Source of the DNA: CAYQAJ01 sp964415245
Lineage (GTDB): Bacteria; Planctomycetota; Planctomycetia; Pirellulales; Pirellulaceae
Assembly: GCA_964415245.1 (NCBI GenBank)
Contig: CAYQAJ010000296.1
Coordinates: forward strand, 1 to 6,420
Reading direction: 5' to 3'
DNA length: 6,420 nucleotides
Under the pieces are notes generated by a model. It ran no database searches and was not told the origin of the DNA. It saw nothing but the letters and a program-made list of their open reading frames with translations. Position numbers and translations under genes: made by a program. Positions 1-4,993 of the stretch are shown one piece after another. Numbering within the stretch: position 1 is the first letter of the stretch; every line of letters starts with the position of its first letter.

Positions 1-354
1 TACTAAGTCAGGCCGAAGCGATTCGGTCGGTCGTCGAAACGAAACCATCGTCGCTGAGACGGTGGGCAAACCTTACGGTTTGTCGATTTTCAACGACTGA
101 CCGACGCGGCAGTCTGCCGATGTCTTTACTGAGGCTCGGGATCGGAAGGACCTGAACCACGCCCCGGCGAAGCAATTAACCAAAGGTAATGCCCCGACCC
201 AGATGTTCATGGATGGCCGGTTGACCCCACAGCCAGCCCGAAGGACCGGAACGACGGCCGAACACGCCATGAGCACGGGGCAAGCACGCTCCGCACAGCC
301 ACGCCGTGCGGAGAGGAGTTCCCACACCAGCGCGAGTCAATTGGAGAGCCTGCG
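1..354. other. Gene-free leader region rich in potential RNA stems
   Basis: No convincing gene is seen here. A plus-strand frame is open from base 2 to a TGA at 98-100 (32 codons) and could be the tail of an upstream gene, but a second plus frame is open just as far, so neither is called. Several stems can be drawn. 11-17 pairs with 22-28 around a GCGA tetraloop. 26-36 pairs with 94-105 with one bulged T, and encloses a 6-bp hairpin at 67-82. Further stems are 107-119 (5 bp), 172-192 (8 bp with two bulged As), 207-219 with 255-272 (6 + 5 bp), and 289-296 with 306-313 (8 bp). They run in order up to the ribosome binding site of the next gene. The region could be a long structured leader or a small RNA, but GC-rich DNA also yields stems by chance. 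No known RNA family was recognised. Confidence 0.4.
343..348 (+). promoter_or_regulatory. Shine-Dalgarno site of the HTH-receiver gene
   Basis: GGAGAG lies 6 nt before the ATG at 355. It supports that start codon over any upstream alternative. Confidence 0.7.
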
Positions 355-927
355 ATGAAGGTCTTCACAACGGGTCAGGTCGCAAAGATCTGTAAAGTAG
401 CCCCACGTACGGTAAGTAAATGGTTCGATTCCGGCCGGCTGAAGGGATACCGCATTCCCGGCAGCCAGGACCGCCGGATTCCGCGTGAGTATTTGATCCG
501 ATTTCTCAAAGAGCACGGTATGCCCTTGGGCGACCTGGAAGACGAAGCAATGGCCAAAGTGCTGTTGGTCGGCCAGGACCAGGTGCTGATCGAAAACCTC
601 AAACAAAAGCTGCCCTTGGACCGCTCGTTCAAGGTGGCCGTGGCCGCCAGCGGTTTTGAGGCTGGCATCCAGGCCGAGAGCTTCCACCCGGACTGCATCA
701 TTACCGATTTCTCGATCGGCAAGATTGAGGCGCTGCAGATTTGTCAGAATCTGCGGAAGAACGCCGACTTCGGCGCCACGATCCTGATCGCCCTGTTGCC
801 CGACGACGGAAGCGCAATCAGCTTCGATCGTTCGAGCATCAACGAAACGTTCAAAAAGCCCTTTGACGCCAAGCTGCTGGCCGAGCGTCTTCGGACGCTG
901 ATCGGCGCCAAAAAAGAGCTGGTGTAG
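355..927 (+). CDS. HTH (MerR/excisionase-type) regulator with C-terminal degenerate receiver domain
   Basis: Likely a cytoplasmic DNA-binding regulator of 190 aa. Residues 4-56 form an excisionase/MerR-like winged helix: a TTGQVAKICKV helix, RTVSKWFDSGRLKG as the probable recognition helix and turn, then a basic wing with GSQDRRIPREYL. A short acidic linker (60-65) leads to a receiver-like fold at about 68-186. The phosphoacceptor Asp is present (D118 in IITDFS), as is the Lys-Pro of the last active-site loop (K168-P169). The usual acidic pair is reduced to VGQD (72-75), and the conserved Thr/Ser after strand 4 is replaced by Ala/Leu (IALLP, 145-149). Phosphorylation is therefore doubtful. 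The order, with DNA binding first and receiver last, is the reverse of classical response regulators. From memory, close relatives occur widely in planctomycetes; their targets are unknown to me. No kinase gene is adjacent, and a terminator follows directly, so it is probably monocistronic. Start supported by GGAGAG 6 nt upstream. Confidence 0.88.
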   Translation: MKVFTTGQVAKICKVAPRTVSKWFDSGRLKGYRIPGSQDRRIPREYLIRFLKEHGMPLGDLEDEAMAKVLLVGQDQVLIENLKQKLPLDRSFKVAVAASGFEAGIQAESFHPDCIITDFSIGKIEALQICQNLRKNADFGATILIALLPDDGSAISFDRSSINETFKKPFDAKLLAERLRTLIGAKKELV

Positions 928-964
928 CGTCAGGGCACCGGACAATCGCCGCCCAGATCCATCA

Positions 965-999
965 CACCGCCGCGGAGACCCCCGCGGCGGTGTTTTTTT
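965..999 (+). terminator. Strong intrinsic terminator after the HTH-receiver gene
   Basis: A perfect 11-bp GC-rich stem (965-975 with 982-992) closes a 6-nt loop and is followed at once by seven Ts (993-999). It lies 38 nt past the TAG stop of the upstream gene and isolates it from moaC. Confidence 0.93.
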
Positions 1000-1060
1000 G
1001 CGCGCCCCGGTGCTCAAGGGCCGGTTGCGCATCCCCTCGTCTTTGCGGTTAACTCATCGC

Positions 1061-1141
1061 CGTGGGGCAGACATTCCTGTCTGCCAGACTGCCATTCTCA
1101 CGCTGATCGGAACGACGGCAGGCTGGAAAGCCTGCCCCACG
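1061..1141. repeat. Compound inverted repeat of two related hairpins (REP/MITE-like)
   Basis: The two 25-nt ends (1061-1085 and 1117-1141) are inverted copies of each other, and each also folds on its own. The left hairpin pairs 1066-1073 with 1078-1085 around a TTCC loop. The right pairs 1117-1124 with 1129-1136 around a GGAA loop. The outer ten bases, CGTGGGGCAG and CTGCCCCACG, are perfectly complementary across the element. A 31-nt unique spacer (1086-1116) separates the halves. The halves differ at four positions that form two base pairs, so both hairpins stay fully paired. I recall similar sequence scattered through planctomycete genomes, but this is memory and not a search. No transposase is nearby. 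Confidence 0.75.
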
Positions 1142-1154
1142 CCCTACGGTCCCG

Positions 1155-1183
1155 TTGGACGATTTCCGCCCCCACCCTAGAAT
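1155..1183 (+). promoter_or_regulatory. Probable sigma-70-type promoter of moaC
   Basis: TTGGAC (1155-1160) and TAGAAT (1178-1183) are separated by an ideal 17 bp. The -10 element matches the consensus at five of six positions. Transcription would begin around 1190-1192, at or next to the moaC ATG (1192), which suggests a leaderless or nearly leaderless message. No ribosome binding site is visible before that ATG, which agrees. Confidence 0.5.
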
Positions 1184-1191
1184 AGGCCCGC

Positions 1192-1704
1192 ATGAGCCAG
1201 TTCTCCCATTTCGATGAACAGGGCGCCAGCCGCATGGTCGACGTGGGCGACAAGCCCGCCACGCGGCGCGAGGCCCGCGCCGCGGCCATCGTCCGCATGC
1301 AGCCTGCAACCCTGCAACTCATCACCGACCGCAAGCTGGCCAAGGGAGACGTGCTGGAGGTGGCGCGGCTGGCCGGCATCATGGCCGCCAAGCGGACGAG
1401 CGAGTGGATTCCGCTTTGCCATCCGCTGCCCTTGGACGCCGTGGAAATGTCGTTCGACCTGCGGGGAGACGGCTGCCTGGCCATCGAGTCGCGCGTCGCC
1501 GTAACGGCCCGTACCGGCGTGGAGATGGAAGCCCTGGTGGCCGTGACCAATGCCGCGCTCACCGTGTACGACATGTGCAAGTCGGTCGACCGGGCCATGA
1601 CGATCGAATCGATCTGCCTCTTGGAAAAGTCGGGGGGCCGCAGCGGGCACTATGTGCGTGGCCAGACGGCATCGCCCCGCGCAGCCGACGGAGGGCAAGC
1701 GTGA
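1192..1704 (+). CDS. moaC: Cyclic pyranopterin monophosphate synthase MoaC
   Basis: MoaC acts with MoaA in the first stage of molybdenum cofactor synthesis, turning the MoaA product 3',8-cyclo-7,8-dihydro-GTP into cyclic pyranopterin monophosphate in the cytoplasm. At 170 aa it is close to the usual length of about 160. The family signatures appear in order: RMVDVGDKPATRREA (14-28), KGDVLEVARLAGIMAAK (51-67), IPLCHPLPLDAVE (73-85), TGVEMEALVAVTNAALTVYD (108-127) and KSGGRSGH (146-153). Residues corresponding to known active-site positions are present: K51, K67, H77, E113, D127 and K130. The last 15 residues are a non-conserved tail. There is no Shine-Dalgarno sequence; a promoter -10 lies 8 nt upstream, so the message may be leaderless. 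Its TGA overlaps the GTG start of the prenyl synthase gene. No other molybdenum cofactor gene is in the window. Confidence 0.96.
   Translation: MSQFSHFDEQGASRMVDVGDKPATRREARAAAIVRMQPATLQLITDRKLAKGDVLEVARLAGIMAAKRTSEWIPLCHPLPLDAVEMSFDLRGDGCLAIESRVAVTARTGVEMEALVAVTNAALTVYDMCKSVDRAMTIESICLLEKSGGRSGHYVRGQTASPRAADGGQA
1690..1695 (+). promoter_or_regulatory. Shine-Dalgarno site deciding the GTG start at 1701
   Basis: GGAGGG inside the 3' end of moaC lies 5 nt before GTG at 1701. This selects the GTG over an in-frame ATG at 1404 that lies deep within moaC and has no family similarity downstream until after 1701. Confidence 0.75.
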
Positions 1705-2705
1705 GCTCCGCAGTCAAGCAGCAGGATGCAGCCCCGCTCGATCTACGGGCCGTGTATGCGCCCATCGAAGCCGACTTGGCGGAAGTGGAGCGGATTCTCA
1801 AGGCCCAACTGCACAGCAAATACCCGTTGGTCGACGAGATGGTCCGCTACGGATTCCAGTTGAGTGGCAAGCGGCTGCGGCCGGCTTTGCTGCTGTTGTC
1901 GGCCAAAGCCGTGGGCGAGGTGACGCGCGATCACCTGCTGCTGGCCGCTGTCGTCGAAATGATCCATACCGCCACGCTGGTGCACGACGACGTGCTCGAC
2001 GAGGCGGATGTGCGTCGCCACCTGGCCACCGCCAACACCCGCTGGAACAACGAAGCGAGCGTGCTGTTGGGCGATTTCCTCTTCACCCATGCCTTCTACC
2101 TGGCCAGCACGCTCGACAGCACGTGGGCCTGCCAGGCAATCGGCCGCGCCACCAACATCGTGTGCGAAGGGGAGCTGCGGCAGATTGCCAATCGCGGCAA
2201 CTTTGCCTTGAGCGAGTTGGAATACTTCGACATCGTCGCCGCCAAGACGGCCGAGTTGTGCGCTTGCTGTTGCCAGTTGGGAGCCCACTATGCCGGGGCC
2301 GACGAGGAGACGGCCGAGCGGCTGGCTCGCTACGGCCGCGGCCTGGGTACCGCATTTCAGATTGCCGATGACCTGTTGGACGTCGTCGGCGACGAAGGCG
2401 AAGCCGGCAAGTCGCTGGGCACCGACCTGGAAAAGCAGAAACCGACCCTGCCGCTGATCCGCACGCTCGAGCGGGCTGGAACCGAGCAACGTGAGCGGAT
2501 TCTCGCGATTCTGCAAAACGGCGCCGCCGACCGATATCGCCAGCTCATGCCCTGGATGCGGCGATTCGGGGCGGTGGGCTACGCCCGCGGGCAGGCGCGA
2601 TCGTTCGCCACTTCTGCCCGCCGGGAGCTCGTCTGTTTGTCCAAAAGTCCCGCTCTGGAGTCGCTCATTTTACTCACGAAGTTCGTCGTGCTACGATCAC
2701 ACTAA
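1701..2705 (+). CDS. Polyprenyl diphosphate synthase (trans-isoprenyl diphosphate synthase family, IspB/HepT-like)
   Basis: This enzyme condenses isopentenyl diphosphate units onto an allylic primer, probably to make the side chain of menaquinone. The 334-aa protein shows the class signatures in order: GKRLRP (56-61, diphosphate binding), first aspartate-rich motif DDVLD (96-100) followed by R105-R106, GELRQ and KTAEL in mid-protein, and second aspartate-rich motif DDLLD (223-227) with KQKPTLP (245-251). The fifth and fourth residues before the first motif are small (A91, T92). By the known chain-length rule this argues for a long product rather than farnesyl or geranylgeranyl, but the exact length cannot be read. 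The GTG start shares bases with the moaC stop in a GTGA overlap and has a strong GGAGGG site 5 nt upstream, so translation is probably coupled to moaC. The gene could equally be named after octaprenyl or heptaprenyl synthases, so no symbol is given. Confidence 0.93.
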   Translation: MSSAVKQQDAAPLDLRAVYAPIEADLAEVERILKAQLHSKYPLVDEMVRYGFQLSGKRLRPALLLLSAKAVGEVTRDHLLLAAVVEMIHTATLVHDDVLDEADVRRHLATANTRWNNEASVLLGDFLFTHAFYLASTLDSTWACQAIGRATNIVCEGELRQIANRGNFALSELEYFDIVAAKTAELCACCCQLGAHYAGADEETAERLARYGRGLGTAFQIADDLLDVVGDEGEAGKSLGTDLEKQKPTLPLIRTLERAGTEQRERILAILQNGAADRYRQLMPWMRRFGAVGYARGQARSFATSARRELVCLSKSPALESLILLTKFVVLRSH

Positions 2706-2721
2706 CCATCCCGCTTGCGGT
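2706..2721 (+). repeat. Fragment of the dispersed CGCTTGCGGTTT repeat (copy A)
   Basis: Sixteen bases starting at the first base after the prenyl synthase stop are identical to 3435-3450 at the left end of copy C. After that the sequence diverges. It is best read as a truncated copy. Confidence 0.5.
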
Positions 2722-2785
2722 AGATGGATTCACGAGAATTCAGTACCCTAGAGTAAGGACCTGCGTGATCGACCCAGTCCGCCGC

Positions 2786-2814
2786 TCGCTTGCCGTTTAG
2801 CGCTCCGCCGAACG
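2786..2814 (+). repeat. Dispersed repeat, copy B (diverged)
   Basis: This stretch matches the 29-nt repeat unit of copies C and E at 21 of 29 positions, and at 19 of the first 22. It carries TTTAGCGCTCCG in the centre, as copy D does. It ends 9 nt before the ATG at 2824, so it fills the leader of the downstream gene. Confidence 0.6.
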
Positions 2815-2823
2815 AACAATCCC

Positions 2824-3351
2824 ATGTTGCTATCTGCAATGCGCAAGTACGTTGCCACCGCGATTGGTGTCGCAATCCCATTGATCGTCGTGCATTTTCG
2901 CGCCACCGCCCTAGCGGACGATATCCCCATTGCCGACAAACCCACCGTCAAAGTTGTCGCCGAGCGCAAAGGGGACACCTGCACGGTGACCATGGTCATG
3001 GGCGAAGCGCACATCGCCGTGCGCTCCGAGACCGGATTCGGCATGGCCCGCATCTCTCGTATCGACGACGTGCCGTGGCCGGAAAAGATCGTTTTACTGC
3101 TTCACCTGAAGGGTCTGGAGGGATTCAGCGCCGCGAATGACGGCCTCCGCCTGCACGGCGCGCTGGGCTTAGCGGGTGTCGAAGCGTACAAGCCCGGCGA
3201 CCACGGCGCATTTTTTCCGGTGGAATCCCAACCGGAGCACGCCATGCCGATCCGCCGCGGCAAAGACGCAATCGAAGTCGAGGTGCCCCAAGTGCTCCTC
3301 GACCCCGTCGCGAAGACCCTGTACATCAATTGGGTCGACTTCTACCGCTGA
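2824..3351 (+). CDS. Hypothetical exported protein, no recognised domain
   Basis: I do not recognise a characterised family. The 175-aa product has a classical signal peptide: basic residues R7-K8, a hydrophobic stretch at about 10-23, and an ALA cleavage site (29-31) just before DD, giving a mature protein of about 144 aa outside the cytoplasmic membrane. There is no lipobox cysteine. The mature part looks like a compact beta-rich domain. Notable segments are VPWPEKIVLLLHLKGLEGF (83-101), a stretch around 143-160 (RRGKDAIEVEVPQVLLD) and a C-terminus NWVDFYR. I recall similar planctomycete hypothetical proteins ending this way, but cannot confirm it. The start could be ATG 2824 or ATG 2839 (M6); neither has a ribosome binding site, and the second gives a more usual signal-peptide N-terminus. 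It stands alone, 118 nt after the prenyl synthase and convergent with nrdR. Confidence 0.72.
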   Translation: MLLSAMRKYVATAIGVAIPLIVVHFRATALADDIPIADKPTVKVVAERKGDTCTVTMVMGEAHIAVRSETGFGMARISRIDDVPWPEKIVLLLHLKGLEGFSAANDGLRLHGALGLAGVEAYKPGDHGAFFPVESQPEHAMPIRRGKDAIEVEVPQVLLDPVAKTLYINWVDFYR

Positions 3352-3355
3352 GTGC

Positions 3356-3393
3356 AGTGCCGCTAACTTAGTGGAGTGCCGCCGACTTGATGG
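3356..3393 (+). repeat. Two contiguous 19-nt tandem units
   Basis: 3356-3374 and 3375-3393 agree at 15 of 19 positions, both starting AGTGCCGC and ending TGG. They lie directly after the stop of the exported-protein gene, in the convergent gap before nrdR. The function is unknown and the match is short. Confidence 0.4.
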
Positions 3394-3404
3394 CGCGCCG
3401 ATTC

Positions 3405-3420
3405 CCACGACTCTTCGTGG
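3405..3420. other. Small hairpin in the convergent gap before nrdR
   Basis: CCACGA (3405-3410) pairs with TCGTGG (3415-3420) over a CTCT loop. No T-tract follows on either strand, so it is not called a terminator. Confidence 0.3.
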
Positions 3421-3439
3421 AAGCGCCTCACGATCCATC

Positions 3440-3468
3440 CCGCTTGCGGTTTCGCGCTCCGGGGCGCA
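3440..3468 (+). repeat. Dispersed repeat, copy C (full unit)
   Basis: All 29 bases are identical to copy E (4937-4965). The unit holds the near-palindrome CCGCTTGCGG and the self-complementary GCGCTCCGGGGCGC. It lies 13 nt past the nrdR stop on the minus strand. No T-tract is present, so it is not a standard terminator. Confidence 0.8.
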
Positions 3469-3481
3469 GATACCCACCCCC

Positions 3482-3961
3482 CTACTTTGGCGGCGCCCCC
3501 GGCCGGCGGCTGCTCTTGAGCATCGGCTGTAGCTCGTCGACGAAGTCCCGCACGTCCTTGAATTCCCGGTACACGCTGGCGAAGCGCACGTAGGCCACCT
3601 GGTCGAGATGGGCGAGGTGGTCCATCACCAACTGGCCCAACTCGCGGCTGGGCACCTCCGAATCGTACTTCGTGTACACGGCGCTTTCGACCGACGAGAT
3701 GATGTCCTCGATTTGATCGTCGCTGATGGGCCGCTTCCAGCAGGCCTTGGCCAGCCCCCGCCGAATCTTCTCGCGGTCGAACGGCTCGCGCACTCCGTCC
3801 TTCTTGACCACCTTCACCACGATCTCGTCGAGCCGCTCATAGGTGGTGTAGCGGCGGCGGCAATTCAGACACTCGCGACGACGACGGATCGCAAATCCGT
3901 CCTCGCTGGCACGCGAGTCGATGACGCGATCGTTGTCTTCGCGGCAGAACGGGCACTTCAT
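3482..3961 (-). CDS. nrdR: Transcriptional repressor NrdR
   Basis: NrdR is a nucleotide-sensing repressor of ribonucleotide reductase genes. The 159-aa protein (usual length about 150-160) begins with the family's MKCPFC and a zinc ribbon using C3, C6, C31 and C34, with the hallmark RRRRECLNCRRRYTTYER (26-43) between. An ATP-cone domain follows at about 49-139, with VVKKDGVREPFDREKIRRGL (51-70), and binds ATP or dATP to set oligomeric state. The C-terminus is a short basic, proline-rich tail. The frame stays open another 48 codons upstream, but the zinc ribbon and family alignment fix the start at 3961. No Shine-Dalgarno sequence precedes it; a -10-like TATAGT ends 6 nt before the ATG, so the message may be leaderless. 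No ribonucleotide reductase gene is in the window, so its targets lie elsewhere. It is divergent from the zinc-ribbon/PH gene. Confidence 0.96.
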   Translation of the reverse strand: MKCPFCREDNDRVIDSRASEDGFAIRRRRECLNCRRRYTTYERLDEIVVKVVKKDGVREPFDREKIRRGLAKACWKRPISDDQIEDIISSVESAVYTKYDSEVPSRELGQLVMDHLAHLDQVAYVRFASVYREFKDVRDFVDELQPMLKSSRRPGAPPK

Positions 3962-3967
3962 GACGCC

Positions 3968-3973
3968 ACTATA
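3968..3973 (-). promoter_or_regulatory. Candidate -10 element of nrdR with an overlapping half NrdR box
   Basis: On the minus strand TATAGT ends 6 nt before the nrdR ATG, which would place the transcript start at about the A of the ATG. No good -35 is seen 16-18 bp upstream. On the plus strand CACTATA (3967-3973) equals seven bases of the left half of the known NrdR box (ACACTATATATAGTGT type). The right half is absent. Confidence 0.35.
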
Positions 3974-4021
3974 CCCGAGTCGCTCCCTGCCTCGCCAGCC
4001 ATTGCCACTCGTCCTGACACC

Positions 4022-4050
4022 TCGCTTGCGGTTTAGCGCTCCGAAGCACA
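4022..4050 (+). repeat. Dispersed repeat, copy D
   Basis: It matches copies C and E at 24 of 29 positions, with TTTAGCGCTCCG in the centre like copy B. It sits in the 172-nt divergent gap between nrdR and the zinc-ribbon/PH gene, just upstream of that gene's candidate -10 element. Confidence 0.7.
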
Positions 4051-4072
4051 ACCACCCACCGCCCCAATACGC

Positions 4073-4078
4073 TATAAT
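4073..4078 (+). promoter_or_regulatory. Consensus -10 element upstream of the zinc-ribbon/PH gene
   Basis: TATAAT is a perfect -10 hexamer, placing a transcript start near 4085 and a leader of about 50 nt. No convincing -35 is found at 16-18 bp, so the call rests on the -10 alone. Confidence 0.45.
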
Positions 4079-4117
4079 CGCTGCCCGGTGGGGTGATTCT
4101 CTCAATTAGGTCCGCGC

Positions 4118-4124
4118 GGGGGAG
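4118..4124 (+). promoter_or_regulatory. Shine-Dalgarno site of the zinc-ribbon/PH gene
   Basis: GGGGGAG lies 9 nt before the ATG at 4134. It agrees with a protein start immediately before the zinc ribbon. Confidence 0.65.
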
Positions 4125-4133
4125 TGCGACGCG

Positions 4134-4892
4134 ATGAAGTGCCAGACGTGCGGCGAGGAGATGGGGGCCGATTCCGTCTATTGCCCGAAGTGCGGCGAGA
4201 GGGTGGTCGACGACGAGGCGCAGATCAAGTCGGCTCCCTTGTGGGCCAATGATGCGGCGGCCGAAGGCAAGCGTGCCAGCAAGCGCGCGACGGGCGATGA
4301 CGCCGACGCGCGACCGGGCACGCCAAAGGGAAGTGCCGACGCCGGACAGAAGCGCACCAAAGCCGCCGATCGGCTCAAGCAGGCCACTGCCGCCTCGGGG
4401 GCACTAGGCGAAGAGGAGGAAATCTGGCGGGGGGGATATTCGGGCCACGCCATGTGGGGGCACTGGCTGCTGGCGGGCGTTGTGACGGTGCTCCTCGTCG
4501 TCGGCACCATCATGCTTCGCGGCATACCGATCGTGTGGATTGTCGCCGCGGGATTTTTGGCGCTCCTGTGGCTCGCGCTGGTCTTTCTGCTCCTGTACCG
4601 CAAGCTGAGCGTCGGCTACCGCCTCACCAACCAACGGTTTATGCACCGCGCGGGACTGCTCAAGCGGGTGATGGACCGCATCGAAGTGATCGATATCGAC
4701 GACATCACTTTCGAGCAAGGGCTGATCGAGCGCTTCTCCGGCGTGGGGACCATCGTCATCACGTCGAGCGACCGCACCCACCCCACGCTCAGAATCCCCG
4801 GAATTGCCCGTGTCGAGCAGGTGGCAGACGCCATCGACGCCACCGTGCGCAAAGAACGCGCCGCCCGCAGCATTCAGGTCGAGGCGATTTGA
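4134..4892 (+). CDS. Zinc-ribbon, two-TM, bacterial PH (bPH2/DUF304) domain membrane protein
   Basis: This is a 252-aa inner-membrane protein of unknown role. An N-terminal zinc ribbon uses C3, C6, C17 and C20 (CQTC and CPKC knuckles). Residues 27-95 are a charged, Ala/Lys/Asp-rich low-complexity linker, probably disordered. Two adjacent hydrophobic segments follow (about 111-128 and 131-155), joined by a tight RGIP turn, so both ends should face the same side, presumably the cytoplasm. The C-terminal part (about 157-240) is a bacterial PH domain of the YdbS/DUF304 kind: YRLTNQRFMHRAGLLKR (162-178), then IEVIDIDDITFEQGLIERF (183-201), and GTIVITSSD closing a strand. Such domains are usually thought of as membrane-associated binding modules, but no ligand can be inferred. 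The start is supported by GGGGGAG 9 nt upstream and a TATAAT further up. It is divergent from nrdR, convergent with rpoN and probably monocistronic. Confidence 0.88.
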   Translation: MKCQTCGEEMGADSVYCPKCGERVVDDEAQIKSAPLWANDAAAEGKRASKRATGDDADARPGTPKGSADAGQKRTKAADRLKQATAASGALGEEEEIWRGGYSGHAMWGHWLLAGVVTVLLVVGTIMLRGIPIVWIVAAGFLALLWLALVFLLLYRKLSVGYRLTNQRFMHRAGLLKRVMDRIEVIDIDDITFEQGLIERFSGVGTIVITSSDRTHPTLRIPGIARVEQVADAIDATVRKERAARSIQVEAI

Positions 4893-4893
4893 C

Positions 4894-4912
4894 GCGCGTT
4901 ATCAGAACGCGC
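4894..4912. other. Hairpin just after the zinc-ribbon/PH gene
   Basis: GCGCGTT (4894-4900) pairs perfectly with AACGCGC (4906-4912) over an ATCAG loop, 2 nt after the TGA. No T-tract follows, so it is at most a weak or factor-assisted terminator or a 3'-end stabiliser. Confidence 0.4.
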
Positions 4913-4936
4913 AGTCGCATATCCGTGCGCAGTTCT

Positions 4937-4965
4937 CCGCTTGCGGTTTCGCGCTCCGGGGCGCA
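4937..4965 (+). repeat. Dispersed repeat, copy E (full unit)
   Basis: It is identical over 29 bases to copy C. Like copy C it lies in a convergent gap shortly past the stop of a minus-strand gene, here 28 nt from the rpoN stop, and in the same orientation. Confidence 0.8.
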
Positions 4966-4993
4966 ATCCCCGCCGGCAATTTCGCGGTCTTCG

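Noticed and set aside
2..100. 32 open codons on the plus strand ending in TGA, a possible C-terminus of an upstream gene
   Set aside because: An alternative plus frame is open at least as far, codon use does not decide between them, and no family is recognisable. It remains possible and could be settled by the flanking sequence.
337..1032. A 231-codon minus-strand open frame over the HTH-receiver gene
   Set aside because: The plus-strand gene is strongly supported by domains, a ribosome binding site and a terminator. The antisense frame runs across that terminator hairpin.
1026..1062. Possible degenerate copy of the dispersed repeat (TTTGCGGTTAACTC)
   Set aside because: The match needs two gaps and covers too few bases to separate from chance.
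998..1180. Short plus-strand frame across the compound hairpin repeat
   Set aside because: It starts at the terminator T-tract and is mostly translation of the inverted repeat, with no ribosome binding site.
1404..1700. Upstream ATG extension of the prenyl synthase frame
   Set aside because: It lies wholly within moaC in another frame and has no family similarity. The GTG at 1701 has a strong ribosome binding site and the usual protein length.
3962..4105. 48-codon upstream extension of nrdR
   Set aside because: NrdR proteins begin at MKCPFC. The extension runs through a dispersed repeat and promoter-like sequence.
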